A DNA stretch of 64,000 bases from Bombardia bombarda (GCA_030512295.1 JAULSR010000001.1:4611001-4675000), one strand, 5' to 3'. Positions 47,893-63,945 are shown, numbered from the stretch's first letter. Numbers and translations are program-made. Notes: generated by a model from the sequence alone, not told the origin.

Positions 47893-50800
47893 ACGAGGTA
47901 CTGGTTAAACAGTATTTATGCAACGCCCAGCCAAGCCCTTTCCATTAGGCGTGGAGGCACAGTTGGAAGTCAATAGCCCTGGTGTCGATGGCGGCGTTTG
48001 ACTTTCTTTGGCTTGTTTCCCCCGCAGTTAGAAATCCCCCCTCCACCCTCCCTTGGCTGGCTGCTAACAGCTGAAGCGGTGGGCGGTGGACGGTGGACAG
48101 TGAGTTGCTGCTAACCACTACAGGGTGTCGGTCCAAAAAAAAATAAAAAATGGAAAATGGAAAAGGAAAAGGGTCCACCAACGGGCTCCTTTGTCTTTGG
48201 TGGCCAGTATACTGATTACCGGTCGACAGGATAAATCACGAGCGTTTCGCTTTTGTTGCACAACTGGCGGGGGGAAACGAGATAACGTTAGGTCGGTACG
48301 TACCGTAGGTAGCGTAAGGTAGGTAGATCGGGTTTGACTTTGGACGCCGCGGCGGCCAAAGGTCGCTCGCCTGTTCTGCGGACCAGGAACCAGATTGGGA
48401 AGAAGGCATATCGCCCTTGGCGGTCGGGCCACAACTCCCCCATCACCAGATTGATCAGACGGACACATCGCAAGCGCTGGCCACAGGCACAGACTCAGGC
48501 ACACCAGGCACAGAATACATCGGACCGGCATTTCAGAGGCAGAGATGCATTGAGATGCATCTCTTGCTCCCTTCTCTGCTTCATTTTGGTGGAGGCTTTG
48601 GCCGTGTCACATCATTCCCTGGTCTGCATCTTTGCATGCCTACATACGTAGATAGTTACATGACGGCATGCACCAAGAAGTAACTCGGATGTACGGTCTA
48701 GGTGGTGTAGTGTGTGTATGCCAGATTCAGATTCAAAAGAGATATTTTTATTCACACTTTGTGCTGTGCACTGCAAGCTTCAAGCTTCAGGCACATTGGA
48801 AACGCACGCACTGCGCACACGACCGACTTGTTGGGACTTGGTAGTCGAAGTAATCGGCTTTTTTGGCAGGCCTGCCGCCCAAAAAGACTGCCGCCCACAG
48901 CGCGCCCGTCCGCCCGCCCTCCCGCCCAGTTCCAAGTTCCAGTTGTTCCAGTCCCTGGGCGGTCGCATCGTGGTATCCCTCATCTCATCCGGCTTGGTGG
49001 CTTGCACATCCCACCACCATCTCCCCCCCTTGCACATCATCTCCATGCTGGCTGGGGCCTGTGATTGGTCGCCGACGGCAGACCGGGGGGAGATGCCCAG
49101 CACGCTACTGTGGTAGACGTGCTTCTTGCTCCCCGAAATAATGTGCACAGCCTTATCTTCATCCACATTGGGATGCTACCCGCCCCTCCATCAGTGACGG
49201 GACCCGTGGTAAATCGTGGCTTCGACAACGTAGCGACCTAGTGTATCATCGGCGGGGGCGCTCCACGCTTCTTTTTTCCCCTGCTAACTTGTATGCGTTG
49301 TGCATCTTTTTTCCCTTTCGACTGTGCCATATCGCTTTCTTTGGAATGGAAGACGACATGACCACCATGACACGCGCCTGTCTGTTCCTGTCGCGATGCG
49401 CAGTCAGATCGAAAGGGACCTACCTACACCACACCTTTCTGCAAACCTATTTGTCTGCACACCAAGATGCGATGACACCACTCGGCATCTGTTCCTGGCG
49501 CTTCGATTCGGGCGCGGTCAGAGTAGAAGAACGGATTGACGGTGACAGCGATGAGGAGATGACGGCCAGGGTATACGGATACTGCGCATCATGGTACCAA
49601 AGGTACGTAGCTTTTGTTTCTTCGGTCTGTTGCATCAGAGCGATCACTCGGACGCTTGACGTATGGTCAGCATCTTGTTCGACCCTATTTGCATGGCCGC
49701 TTCCCAAAGAGGAAATCGCACAGCGAGGTCCAGCATCGCGTTTGTCCGAACGAAGGCGGTCAAGGACGGAATGGTATCTGTAAGGTCTGTCAGGGAGAGA
49801 TCTTTGGAGAAACCCTGACGGAGTCAACTGCCATTCTGGTTGACACTCCCGAACTGAACCCGGTGCACATCCCAGATAAAGTGCGTGAGTTGGTGAGTGT
49901 GGCCCCACAAAAAATGCGGAAAGCGGAAAGCGGAAAGGGACTGTTGCAATGATGATGTTGGTTCATGGTTTGACTGAGAAAAAAAAATTGAAGTGTGCAG
50001 TGCGTGTTGCACCGCTGTCGCTCTTGTTCCATCAGGCTCGCGGGTGAGACGGGTGGAACGGCCAGCAGCACCTATCTATTTACCACCTACCAACGTATCC
50101 TGTCCAGTCGGTTCTAATGAAGGTCTGGACGAAACCCCAGGGGATGAGATGGAATTTCGGTGTCTTGAAACTCTGCCCTGGCACGGTAATCTTATAGGGC
50201 AAAAGTGTTGGAATAATCCCCTTGTTGCCGACGATCAAAGTTGAATTTTGGGAGCATTTTCGAGTGCAGCTAGGGCCCGCCCGCCCGTGCCAGGCCGCGA
50301 CATTGCTCGTCTGCTAGTTAGTTAGTGCGCCCCAGTGTAATCGCAGAGGTTCTTAGCTGTCTCGTTTTAACTATACCTAATGAACCTACTAACAAGCTTT
50401 AAGCTTCCACCCACGGGGATTTTGGGGCGTACCCAGTCCTCGTTGCCAAGGTAATAACATAAAATCCGTTAATATCACTGCAGAGTATCAATTTTGGACC
50501 CCTGGGATATTCGGAAATCCATCTTGGTGGGAAATTAGAATTGTTCCCTTTCTTTGCCTCAACAATCATCGACATCATCCTCAATACCGGATCAGGGGTT
50601 GTAGCCATACGAGTGAAACACGAATCCTACACCAACGTACTGTATACACCATTCGTAATCCAACTGCTCATATTGCAGAGTCTATCTCAGTCTTTCAGAC
50701 TCTCAGACAGACGGGGAGCGCGCAAAAACAGCACACCCCTTTGCCTCTTGTGGTTGTCAATCATCTGCCGTCATCCCGCTCGCGGAACAAATACTGCAAT

Positions 50801-53800
50801 TGTTTACTTGGACAGGCCTCGTACGGCCCGGAGAGCGGAATTGAGCAGGCAGAAGGGCGGCCCCGATGTCTCGGCCCCAAGCTCCCCTCAACATTGGGAA
50901 CTAGATGCCAGACGAAACCCGCCACCACGACCCCAAGATGCATTTCGGACTATTAACCCAGTTGATGCCACTCTCGCGCGTCGAACCCCCAACATCGACA
51001 ACACATTCCTCAGTCCACGTGCGGTATAGGATAGGGGGGAAGCGAGGAATCCACAGAGAGTCCCCCTGTCTCGTCCGATGTTCCAGCACCTGCGTAGAAT
51101 AGCAAGGCAGGCTGGAGGCGCGGGCGTCGCTGATAGAGTGAATGCATCCCATCTTCTTTCCAGACACAGAGAAGAAGCTTCCTAGGTTGGTTGTGTGGTT
51201 TGGGTAGCAGCGAGCCTACTCTGGCCAGTATTCAGAGCGACTCCAAGACCTATCACAACACACCACCATCACCGCCCCCAGAAATGCAGGTTGCCGGATA
51301 TCTCCAGAAGACAAAAGGACCTCGTCGCCTGCTCCAATGACAAGATAGAGAAGGGCTTTTCTCCACACATGCCACTTGAGATTTCCTTGTCAATATGGGA
51401 TAGATTCCAAAACCTCCAAGCAAAATGTGCACGTGTATTCAGGGGTGGGTTGTGTCATTATTGCAACCATCATCACCACCGCTACCAGCACTGCACCCCT
51501 TCGATAATCGAGAGATGGCGCCAAAATCGGATTAGGCGTGGCTCAGCCTGCATGGCGCTCTTGGTTTGGGGTATGATTGGCCACTATACGTGAGATGATG
51601 TGGTGTGGGGCCAAGGGAAAAGTTGTACTTGTGTACCTTTTTCCCCTGGTCTACTGTGCAACCGTGGGTGTGACTGAGTGTCTTGTACCTCTGTGGGGAA
51701 GAAAAGGTAAAATCCAAAAAAAGAAGCGCAGCCTCTCGGGGAGGCGGTGCAAAACCTTCGTCCTGGGACCGACCAAGGCGCGGGAAGATGCAACCGGCCC
51801 GCCATGGAAAGAACGTTAATAATGGGCAATGCCGCGATTTCCTATAGGCCGTCCATTAAAACAAGAGATATACCCGATACGCGGATACTGGTGACATTGT
51901 TTTCCCGGCAGAGCGACGACGGTGCCTGAATACTGCCATATACGAATAATCAGCATTGCTGAGGAGAACTGTGAACAAGCACGTCAATTGCCCCAGGAAC
52001 CGAACACTGGAACTATTTGTTAATGCAGTCCAATCATTCGTGCGTCTCCTCCCGCATGTCCTCCCTGTTTACCAGAATATGTAGGTACCCATATCATATG
52101 TGTGGCATTTGAAGCTTGTCAGTCGTCACATCCAGTGGAAAGAAACCATTTGCGCCAGTTCGGTTCACTCCGCCTTCGAGTGCAGGGATCCCTGCCATTG
52201 AGACTCAAACTTGTCTCGGTACCTTTGTTTGACGTTGAACTTCCGGGGATGGAAACTCATTGGAGTTTCAATAGCTCATCTTTACCGACAAGAAGGCAAT
52301 GTGTTCCGTGTCAAGGTAGGAATATGGTTAGTTCATGAGCGGCATTCGCACCAGATTCCATAGGGTGGCTTCGCAAGAAGTCGTCGAGTGATCTGATGCT
52401 TGTCTGATTAGGCCCATGACACTAGCCCGTCCGTGCGTCCTGTAGTGGTCTAGACTCTCCACCAGTTTCGCTCTCCCCGCCAAGTGCAGGCGCCACTTTC
52501 CTCCAAGCAGCCAAGCAAAGCACTAACAACAACTCGACAGCACCCTTCCCAATCGAAGGGTTTGTGGCGGGCTGGGAAAATTGTGCGGCGGCGGAGATGC
52601 AACCGCTCATGCAACTCTGGCACCACGATAGGAGCTATGGCGAGTAGTGATATCGGTTGTGCAGACAAGTCCCGCGTTTGTATATGTGGTCACTTGCGCA
52701 GTTGCTTGCAAAAGTCTGTGATATTTGTCCATGTTGTGTTGTTGTTGGAGAGCACCAGCGTCGTTAACACCAGCACAAGTGCAGTGTCTATGTCAAGCAT
52801 GTACTCAGCCCTACAGGAGACAAACGCCTGTCCGCTGTTGTGCACACGTGTACCGTTTTGCGAAGTGATAGCCTTTGTTGTAGTCAGCTGTTCAGTTACC
52901 ACATGGGAATCCAACGGGCAAGACACCATTCTCATTCCACTTGCGCATCCACCTGCTCTTGGCTTCTCTGCCGACCACCACTATCAGTTTTGACTCGTGG
53001 CGAGCACTCAGGCACGTGTTATGTGCAACATGAAAACCTGATGCATGCCGTACCTATCATTACCGTTCGTTATTTGAATCCAATGTTGGTGTTCGTATAC
53101 TTATCTCACTTCCGTGTCATTGCATAGATAGGAATGCAGATAAGGTAGGCTGTCTATGGATTCCGCGGGACAGGGCATTGCTGAGCGTGCCGCACTAACA
53201 CTGGTGTGAGTGATGGGACCCAGATCAGACTGCCGACGAAGGCGTAATAAACACCGTACGTGCCACAGGGTTAGCGAGCTTGGGTGTCTGGGGTCGATAC
53301 CGCGAGTGACGGCCTGGTTGCCGTGACTGGCTGGATGCGGTTCTCCAAGGTAATCTGGCGGCCCAGTGGTCACGACTTCATGCCTACTCGGATGGCCCGA
53401 GGCCATGATTGGCTAGACGGATGTTGGTGTATGTGCGATATAGGGGCATCGAGGAGTGTGTCCAAAGCGCCACCCCTGACTCTGCTTCATATAATTTCTC
53501 TTCTAAGACTTCGGGCGCGAGGCTCTGGACTGCTTAGAATACCATGACATGAATAGTGAAAATGTACCGCCATCGTCGGCAGACATGCCGCTCCTGACGC
53601 CAGAAGCGCGGGAACTGGCCGGCAAAGCAGGCCCGAGATGCGATTTGCACTACATAGGCGCGCTTGCGAGTTGGGGGCCATCTTGGCCGGATCTCACAAG
53701 AGGACGGTGGACAGGAATGGGGGAGGAGGAGGACGGAGGAGTGGGGGCTTGCTGGGAAGCGGGAAAGCCACGTTTGCACAGAGCCGCAGCTGTGCGTGCG

Positions 53801-56800
53801 CCGTTCGCCGTGCGGGAGTGGAAAAGGCACCAGCGAGAAAATAGAATCGCGTGGCAGGCGACCAACTCCATCGAGACCTCCAGAGGCCCCACGACAACCA
53901 GGAGTGTAGAGTGTGGCTTGTGCCGCAGAGAGCATGCAAAGACGAGGCGGGCGGGCCAAATTCCCACCGGCGGGGAGGCGACGCATAGTAAGATCGGATG
54001 AGTGAAATTCGCGATGAGATAAGGTCTGGCATCCATCCGGTGAGAGTTGGTATGGAACATGGTTCCGAGACGATCCGTGGAATGAAGCGGATGCGTAAAG
54101 ACGGTCAAGTGCATCAAAGCTCACTAGCCCCAACGAACACAAGTACCAATTTACAGACTTGTTATATGAATGTTGTTGAAAAGGAGGGGTTCTGCACCCG
54201 CAGGATAACCTTCACTAACAGCGGGGAAATCAGTCTAGGTCCCCACGTTCTTCACGCTTGCCAATGCTTTGGAACTGGGAAATTTGAACTCCTTGGCTTT
54301 CATCACTGCAGTCACCATTCTGGCAATCGCAATCTGAATGGGTAGGATCAGTTCAAACCCTGTGATGTGACGCTCTAAAACATCTGTACATAAAGTGGTT
54401 ACCACAGTATACTACGTATTAATGCAGCACTTATACTTCATGCAACTGCACAATGTGCTATAGGATATGTCTACGTACTCGATCCAAAAAAAAAAATCGT
54501 AGGGCTGAGCCCACATAACCAGTGTTGTCTTGAACCTTCTTACCAAAGGGGGAGCGATGAACCAGTTTTTGAGGTTCAAAAAAGAGGCTGCAACTGACCG
54601 AGTTTGGATTCATACCAAAAGGGAATGGATACAAAACACCGGATAGCCACATGACGTGACTGCTAATTTCATAGATCCATCCTCCCGGTAGACGGGTTGA
54701 AAGATTTTCGTCTTGGATGTTATACGGGCGCCCGCTTTGGTGTCTCGCATTGTAACTTTCACACCGCACTGATGCAGAGAAATTTGCTTTCTGCGCAGGT
54801 GACAGGCTGGGTGAGATCTGGTAGCCCGAGCTCTTCAACCACAGGCCCTTGATCATTCAAAGCACGCTAATGATGAGTGCCCAGGCTTCATGGTCAGGGG
54901 GTCTGTTAGTGCAGAGATCTGTTAGTCTTTCTCCTCACTTCCATTTTAGGCAATGAGTGCGACCAGACCGTCAACAAGTCGACGAGTGTGAATATCTTTT
55001 CTCCCTGGCCTCTTTGCTGGTGTGGATTGCTACATGGTAATTTGGCAAGTTATTTAGTTGCTGTGGAGCCAAACAATCATGAAGAAAACAGCCATGCACA
55101 GGAATCGTATACGCCGTGCCTCTGGCCAACGGATCAACTCCATGACAGGGCAGCAGCACATTCTCAGCATTTCAGGGGTCCTATCCCGTCCTAGTTTGAG
55201 GCGCGATGCAAGGAGAGCCGTTAGGAAGGCTTTCCTGACCGACTAGCTTTGGGATAAGGCAGTCCAGCGCCATCTTTCAAGCCATCAAAACGCCATAAGC
55301 TTGAAACGGATTGACTGCCGAGAAGGCAAACAGGCTCGTGGTATTCGTAGCGTATCGTGCTAGGTAAATCGACGAAGACTGGCTGTGGACCAAAACGACT
55401 TTCTCAGTAGTCTTCCAATGGTCTGTGCACGATTGCTGCTGAACCCACGGGAAAGGTTGGCGCCAAGACGGACACCCCGAAGGACACCACACACTGAGTG
55501 TGGGGTTTTCCTCTCCAACTCGAATGATTGATCGGTTTCAATGTTTCAACATTCCCCAACCCCCACCAGAGGCACCAGTGCCAACAAAGTCGCATCTGAA
55601 TACCGGTGCAGGGCGCCGACCATGAGTCGCCTGCGTATGTACACTTCCATGAACGAAGTTGCATCTCCGCAAACTGGAGGAAGCCTTCAGTGTGGGCGCT
55701 ATGATCAACATTTGGTGCTCAGCCCGTGAAGGAGGTGCTTCGAGAAGAAACTTCTGTTGCACAACATACAACGTGCAGCAGCACCCAGAATAGACGCGAG
55801 TGAGCTCTGCATCTTTTCTATAGGCTCGTTTCAATGCAACCTGCAAAATGTGTGAGGCAGTGAGGGAAGTGACCAGCCAAAGAGGTATAACCCCTTTTTC
55901 TCCAATGGTGTTTTGTCTTTTGCTTCCTACCCCATTCTTACTCCAACCGACCAAAGACGCTGTTTCTCCGCATGCACGCCCTTTGCCCACCGAGAGCATC
56001 ACGACCAGGGCCGGCCGCATCGGTGTCGAGGTGCTCTGGCCGGTCAGCCAAACTAGCCAGGGCATTTGAGGTCACCGCTGCTCAGACGAGCTAGGCAGCT
56101 ATTGGCCGACATCATCCCACGTCTACCCCAGAGGATGATGAGGGCAGTTGGCCCGCTGCTTGCTATCCCGTACTGGGCTTTTTTCTTTTTCGTGCGGCTC
56201 TCGTCACCGCAGTTGCACTCTGAATAACCCGCACGGTCGCAGTCGCTTGATCCTTCCTGCTTTTCCGCCGTGGAGCGGGCCATAATGCAATGTCCCTTCG
56301 TAGGATGTTGTTGAGAAGAATGCAACTATTCTTTATCAAGATACCTTGTAAGCGCCGATTTCCGTTGCATCGGAACTTTCACCTAGACCCGGCACACGAT
56401 GCCTTCCTGTTCGCAATGAGCAGATCTCCAACCACATGCTGGTTGTTGGTCTTGGCCTGTCTGCCCTATATGACGACAAGGATACGTGCGAAAGTGAATC
56501 AAGACTGTCGAAAAAGGGAAAACTTAACGAGGATGGCATCTTGGCTCAGAGATATATGTGCTAACCAGGATACCTAGTCTTGGGCGAAGCCCATGGCTTT
56601 CGGTTCCGAGATAACGGCCCCCAGGTGCGTGTGCCTCAGCACGGGCCCCTTTTTCTTGGACCCTGTTGGGGATCCTCCCGTCATTGGGTCATGCCAAGAG
56701 TGGGGACAAATGTTTCTTACCCAGCTCGCGGAAATTCAGAGTGCTCCTGAGAATTAGATACCTATCGAGATCGCCTAACTACGAGATAAAACTGAAGTAG

Positions 56801-59800
56801 GTACGGATAGTACGGATCATATTGTGTGAATTACTATCGTCGTTGCTGTAACTTGAGATGTGAGCATACAAAGTCGGGCAAAGCATCCTTAAGATAGGTA
56901 CTTCGCATATCCGTAGCCACAAGTGTTTCTAACTTTAAACCTAGGAGGCCAATTTCCATCCCCGAAAAAGCACAGCATACACTAACCCCCAATGGACTGT
57001 ACAATTGCCTCCAAGTAAATTAATTGAGATTTGAGCCGCATCGGCAATCCTATCGCCCAGGAGGCGGCGGCCGTATAATAGGATGCTGGCGAAATTAACT
57101 ATCGAGCGTGTATACGGTGCAATAAGCACATCAAGTTTCACTGTGATTGAATTGACATTCTTTCCTTGGGAATATCACCCAGTGGCAGAGCGGCAGAGGT
57201 TCGTATGGTATCAGACATCATAGGTAACTGAATCATCTGGCCTTCGCAGCCTGCACTGTGCGTGCCTAGTTCAAGCTCTCGAGCAGCAGGGGCCACCGTG
57301 TCTCCCAGTTGGGCCCACGACCCCTCTTTCATATCCGTCCGTGAAATGAGGCTTGAAGCCCATGATTGTGTTGAGAGACACTTGGATGGCAAACGAAGAC
57401 GGCACTGGACCGAACGCTTCTGTTGGTCCATCTCTCTCATGATCTTTCCATGTGCGTCGGAGGCGAAGGGGACTCTGAAATGCCACATGCCAGTGTAGTA
57501 TCCGTGTATTTCTTCCTGATGGGGTATGGCGTGTTGCAGGCCAACTGGACCAAGAGGCACAGCCTGGTATGTACATGTATATGTATGGACGCCGCCATGC
57601 AAATAGCACACAACCTACACAGCACGTTATAGCAGTTGTGGTGCCTGATGCGCACTGCAGTCGAGACCCCAAGTCGGGAGAAGCTGCCGATTTCTCACTA
57701 TGGAAATTCGGTGTCTGATTGAGGGGACCTCTGCCCAGACGTGAAAACCCCAGGAGTCTTACCCCGGACACCGAAATCATAGCCCAAAGTACTCGCAGGT
57801 GAGGCAGATGGCGGGCCCTCTCTCTTTGTAGGCTTGCACCCTATTCTAGATACTGTATGTACCTAATATCTCTTGCCTTGGCACTAAGTACGCTATTCAT
57901 TAACTGGCACGTCTTGGTTTGCCAGTACCTACCTTATTCTATAGATAAACATTACCAATTCACATAGCACCTATACATGTGTAAATACGAGTGCCCAGTT
58001 AGTGCGATCAGGTGTAAGTCATACCAGGCGCGAACCCGCATCATCAGGTCTCACTGTATTTTCCTCTGCACAGTACGTGCCATCTCACCGTGTATGCACT
58101 GCACCAGGACCGACCCGGCACGTCAAGAGACGGATATGGAAGTGGCGGTACAGACCCGCATGCATCGACGTGCAGCTCGACGCTTGATGTAGTGCATTAG
58201 TGCATTACCACAAATGGCTGTCCCCCGCATCTTCCAACCTTGTGCGATTGCAGACCAAGAGAGGGCCTCGAGAGGGCTTCCGTGCGATGCAGCACACACA
58301 CCCATCATCAAATCCGACAATTCGAATGTGACACTGAGACTATATTTGGCGACAAGAGATCGACTGCAAGGGTCCGTCCACCAATCACGGATCACGATAA
58401 TGACGAGTGAATTACTATACCGTGTAACCAGCACTCGACCTTTGGTCATTCTTGTATTCTTCCGGCTCCGTGGGAAGAAGAGTTTCCCCAAGGTACCATG
58501 CCTACACACCCAGGCAATGGCGTCTCGCAATTACTACTACAACAAGTATTATACGAGTTATGCACTGGGCTTTGCCTTCATGAGATTTATAGGACGGATT
58601 ACGGTCAAAAGCCACACCCCCCCCCTCTGCTCGTACTTGTCAATTATTGATATGAATGCTCTACTTATCACAACCTTTCCCCGCCCCCACATCATGTCGG
58701 GTCGGTTCTCAAGGATGGGACGAAAGGACTCGGCCATTTTCACAGTGCCCGACACCCAGTTGATAGCAATCCATCGTGTGCTTTGTACACTTCGATGGGC
58801 ACGGCCCCCATTGATGGGGGCCAAGAGGCGCGCATGTCTGGGCAATAACGTGTCAGTGCGGCGAGGATCATAAGCATCGTTCATGCCACGGTGTGGATTA
58901 GGCCTGTTTCTTGAATTCGGATAAGCCATCCCACAGGCTTAGCATATTATGTTTACATACATGGTATCACCTAGAAGTAAGGTACAAGGATTTTTGACGA
59001 TCTGATAAACTGTTGGCAAGACTTGATGTCGTTCCAGACCTCTCCGAAGGACCCCGCCTTCGCCTTTATTTTGCCGACAGTCCACGTCTTTACATCCCAA
59101 GTAGACTATCAGAAGGAAGGGGTGTGTCGTCCATCATGTCCTTGCTTCTTGCCCTGTGCGGAATTGACTGTCTTTCACAGTGTCCTTCTCATCCTTCCTT
59201 GTCTCGGACCAGACTTGATAACGCGAACTGGCCAGCCTCTTAATTCCCCGCAACTAGTTACTTTCTTAGGATTCACGTGCCTGTTCCAGACCCGACAGTT
59301 GGGTACCTTACCTCCATATCGGGACACCTAATTCCCTGTCGGACTCGTTGTGTGGAGATGTCCAGGCGGCGCAGAAGCGCCTCAGCAACGGGTGACCAAA
59401 GATTCCGTGCATTCAAGCAATCAAATCCACCTGTAGGCGAGCAAATAGTGCTTTACATTTGCCAATACGCAGGTACTTTTGTTCAATGTTCTCGACATGC
59501 CCTTGGCCACGACCTTGCTGGCCCAACGATCCCACAAGTACCCGGTGTAGGTACTTACCTGGATGATGCATGGGAGTCACCTAGGTGATGTGGGTGAGTG
59601 CACCGGGTTGCATTGCCATCCAGGAATCGTCCAGGCAGGTAGGTATACTCGCTAAGAACGACAGGACTTGGCGTCGTGGAGAGATTGTTTTGCGCCCAAG
59701 GTAAGCAGCCCGCCATTTGCCCTTGCTCTTTTAATAAAACTCACCGCCATCAAAGTGGTATGGACATGACGATTTAGATGCAGTATCCAGTCTCGCTAGT

Positions 59801-62800
59801 CCAATGCAACGCCCAAGACTGTGTGGGAGAAACGAGGTACCTAGGTAGGATGGGATCGACATGCTGGTCGCAGCAGTCGCTTGGGAAGATTGAAACCCTG
59901 CGTTTCTTCCTTCAATCTCGATCGATGCCCTTGCGACGCCATTCAGATGAAGAGAAAAGCGCATATGACGGGGTTGCGGCATCTGGGCTGGGCTCCAAAG
60001 TCCCAAGTCCCAACAGACTGGGTCGGCATGTCCAGAGTGACCAGTGTGCCACAGCGCAGCGCGCGCCGGGGTCCCTGAGCTCGCAAGTCGCAAGCCTCTG
60101 AAGACAATCTGACGCCGGCGCAGTCAACCTTACCAGCGGGGTGGTTTACCTTTTTTCCTAACGAAAGGACTAGTGCAATTTCGGAAGGTCGATAACTCTG
60201 AATCTCTGAATCTCCCAATCTCCCGTTCCCATGGATGAGCATCCGAGACTTCATTCACGAACCCCGGCCAGCCTCCCCGACCCAGCGGCAGTGTCTGGAT
60301 CAGGTACTGGATGTATGTGTGTACCGTATGTACTGTCTGCATCCATCCGTTCATGACCTGATTGCCCAAAGCGACGCAGCGAGCCGACAGCATGTCCCCA
60401 GCCAGCGAGCCGAGCTTCGAGGCTTCCAAAAGTCCAAACTATTAACCAATCTCTACTGCTGCTGCTGCTTGATTGACATGAAAATCGAGAAACAGCCCCT
60501 TGCATGTTCCTGGAAAATGGTGAGCAACATTCCGCCGTACAATGTACCAAGTCGGATAGAAGGCGTCGATCTAGTGTAGCGCATAGAGTAGCGAGCAGAA
60601 AAGAAAGGTTTGGTCGGTCTAGGCCCTCGAGGGGCCCAAGCGAGGTGCAGGCTTGTCCAGGCTTGCAGCCCTCTCCAGACATCGGCATCAGCCATGGTTC
60701 CCGGCAGACTGGATGATGATCGCGCCTCCCCCGGCCCCATAGCATGGTTTGGGACTTTGGGGCCTGGACAGCTGCCCTGGGATGCCACTCTGCCCGGCTA
60801 ATTCTTCCCAAGACGTGCTAGCCGCGCCTGCCCAGTCCGCTAGGGATCCGCCGTCAACGTGGCAATCCAGCACCACCCGTGGGCCGTGGGCACCCTGCTG
60901 CCCGGCCCTGCCTGCCATTTCCATTCCAGTTGATCTGTGGTTTGGGTGCCCTCTGGCGCGTTTCGAGGCAAGGCATGGGATTTTGCCATTTGGCGGAGGA
61001 GCCCATCCAAGGATGCTGAGGCCTGTCCCTGTCTCGCATCAATCACTCTTCCTTTCCCTTCTGCGTGCGACATTGTCATCAGGCGGGGAAGGGAAGCAGC
61101 CTGGAAGCCCTGGAAGAAGTCGCAACGGAAATGGGGTCCAGAATTATCTCGTTTCCTTGGCCACTTAGAGCGCTCGCTGGGTTCAGAATTTCTGGCGGCC
61201 ATTGACAAAAAGCCTCATATGGGTACACAACAAAAAACCCTTTTTTTTTCCCGCAAAATACGGTGTGAGGGTGCCGTTGTATTGGCATGCACCTACGCTA
61301 GAAAAGGTTGCGGGCGCATCAAGTGATTGACCAACCACCCTGGCCCGCGGCAAGTCCCGACGGACGAGCCTGACTCTGGGCAATCAGTCTTGCGAGTTTT
61401 CCGCGGGTATCCCGTCTTTTGCTGTCGTCGCCGGGCCGGGGTGGATTGCATCCGAGATGAGCGCTGCAGATGGTCGCCGACCACTTTCCCACCTCATGGG
61501 TCGAAACCGTCGCATCACGGGCTTCACGGGCATCTTCGACCGCTCTTCGACTGGTGACTGGTTACTGGCTACCGACCGCTCTCCCCACGCGATGATCTCC
61601 TGCTGCTACCTGGCAGTCGATCATTTCGCAGTGACGAATTGACGACGCCTTGGTGCTCTCCTACGTAACTGCCAACCAAAGATGGCCGGCAGTCTGCTGA
61701 GCCGAAAGGCCGCTACTACCCACACGCTTCCTCCTCGAGCCTCTCACAGTCCCTATCTCAGATGCACACATCGCCGACATCGTGCACGGCAACTATTACA
61801 GCACTCCTCCTTTCGCCCCTCCCCCGGGGATTCACAAGGCTTTCTCTTATCGCAGATGAGGGGGAGAGGGCCGATTGCGTCGGCTGGTAGTGGTAGGCGC
61901 GATTGCGGATCAACGCCTGATTTGCATCCTCGGTATCCCACAGTTCCCACCCAAAACTCGCCGGACGCCGATGAGCCGAGTATCTAGGTAGTGTCGAACT
62001 GTCGATGTGAATGTTGTGTCCATCCCAAAAATCCACAATACCCGGTATTTACATGCGAATACAGACCTACACCCGGAATACGCAGTACACACTGCGACTA
62101 TCGCCTCCCCCTCCTTCCAGCGAAGCCGGTTCTTTGCCTTGTGGATTCCAAGGGTTCATCTTTTGAGTATCCATAAGAAGTTTAAGAACACCCACCCCTG
62201 TGTGCGTGCGGGTGTCACAAGCACGGTGACATGTGATTGTTCTTCAATTCCGTGTGCAACAACACTTCAATGCCAGTATCCTTTTGCTAGCGATAACGGG
62301 ATATACGCCGTGTTCATGATAGCATTAGAGGAGCGGTCTATTTTCTGATATTTTTACTCTTGAGGCAAGTCAGGGAATAGGAGATCGCTCGACGGCAACG
62401 GCGGCGGCGGCGACGACGATGACATTCAATGTTCTCTTTTTCCTCGGTATCTTTCTTTTTCTACGCAGCTGCATGTCCGTTTATGGATATCAAAGCCCCA
62501 TCCACAAGTCTTTTTTTCTCTCCCTTTTTCCCCCTATTTTTTGGCAGCCGTATATCCGTTGAATGGTCCGAAGAAACACCCTCCAAGTGGAGAGGTTGGT
62601 CATGAGCTGCTCGATCGAGATTCTGTTGCCATATATAGGCTGGGAAGTCCCTGATATATTTTACCTTAAGATCAATCATCATCAAAAGGGGACTGGATAC
62701 CTATACCGGGCGCGCTGGAGAAAAGTGTTTTTTTTTTTTTTTAATGTCTCTTTTGCACAAGGACAAAGAGATTTCAGATTGCTCGTGCGGTCATGTCCGG

Positions 62801-63945
62801 ATAACAGTTGCGTCTGCGGCCATATCCGAACCCCAAATGCATGTCGCGGCATCGGCCATAAGATGGTAGCCGAATAGCAGCCCGACGGGCACTGACCATA
62901 TAAACCCACTGGGAGATGTCAAGCTGTCGACCTTGATATTTTCGACACACTTTTGGGAGGCGACCTTGTGGTGCTGTGGGTCTGCAGGGCAGTTATCGTC
63001 ACAGTGCGGAATAGATTGAGCCACAGATGCCGGATTTACGTCGTTCTCAGAATTCTGTATCATCTAGGTTTCTCTCGAGACCAGCTAGGCGATACCGGGA
63101 AGTGTCTGAGACGATAGGGTCGTCAGACTTCCCGTGCGGGGAATCCCAACTCCCAGAATGGTCTCGATGCGCCTGAGAACAAGTTGGTGATATCTGGACT
63201 TTGGAATACGACACGAGCATTCAATCCCGGCGGGTAAACCCGTTATTATTTGGTGTGGCAGAAACACACTTGTTGGTCAGATGTGAAAGCTTGGTTAATT
63301 AATGTAAGATTCTATACTGGATATTGCGTCTCTTATTTTTGGGTGGCAATGGCATATCATCATCAGTCGAGCGAAGGGTGTCGTTTGTAATGTGATTGCT
63401 TACAAAGAAAGGATTGAACGGACGAGCTTCGAGTTTGAATGGCTTATTCATCTTTTACTCGATTTCTATGTAAAGAAATACTTAAGATGACACGAAATGA
63501 GATGATATGAGACAAAAGCTCATCTTAATGAATGGGAAACGATAACTGCTTTGCTGGAACAAGTTTGCCTCTCAAAGAGAGCGTCTTCAAGAGTTGGTGG
63601 ACAATGTAGACTGAAGAGGGAGTGAGTGCACAGCCACACATGGGAGGGAGCCTCGGGAGCTCAACGATTTAAGGTGTGGCTCGTGCGCACCTTTCCCATC
63701 CAACCATTCCGAGTTGCTTGCGTCACTGCGGCGCTTTCTCATAACGTGGCATCAAGTCAGGGCCGTCAGCTCCGGACCGTTCGAGAAATAACAGCAGGCC
63801 ACCAGAGTCCCGTCCCGAAACCATGATGACCTCCTAGTCTCGCATTGCCACAATCGAAGCTTTCCCGAATTGACAGAAGCTGCGCGCAAGCACATCAAGA
63901 TGCGGCTTGCATGGTATGCAACGGTACGTGCGAACACGCGCCCCC

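Noticed and set aside
58214..58873. 219-codon plus-strand ORF in the gene desert
   Set aside because: No domain or motif, irregular composition, and overlapping ORFs on the other strand. Such a length is not rare by chance over 18 kb in six frames.
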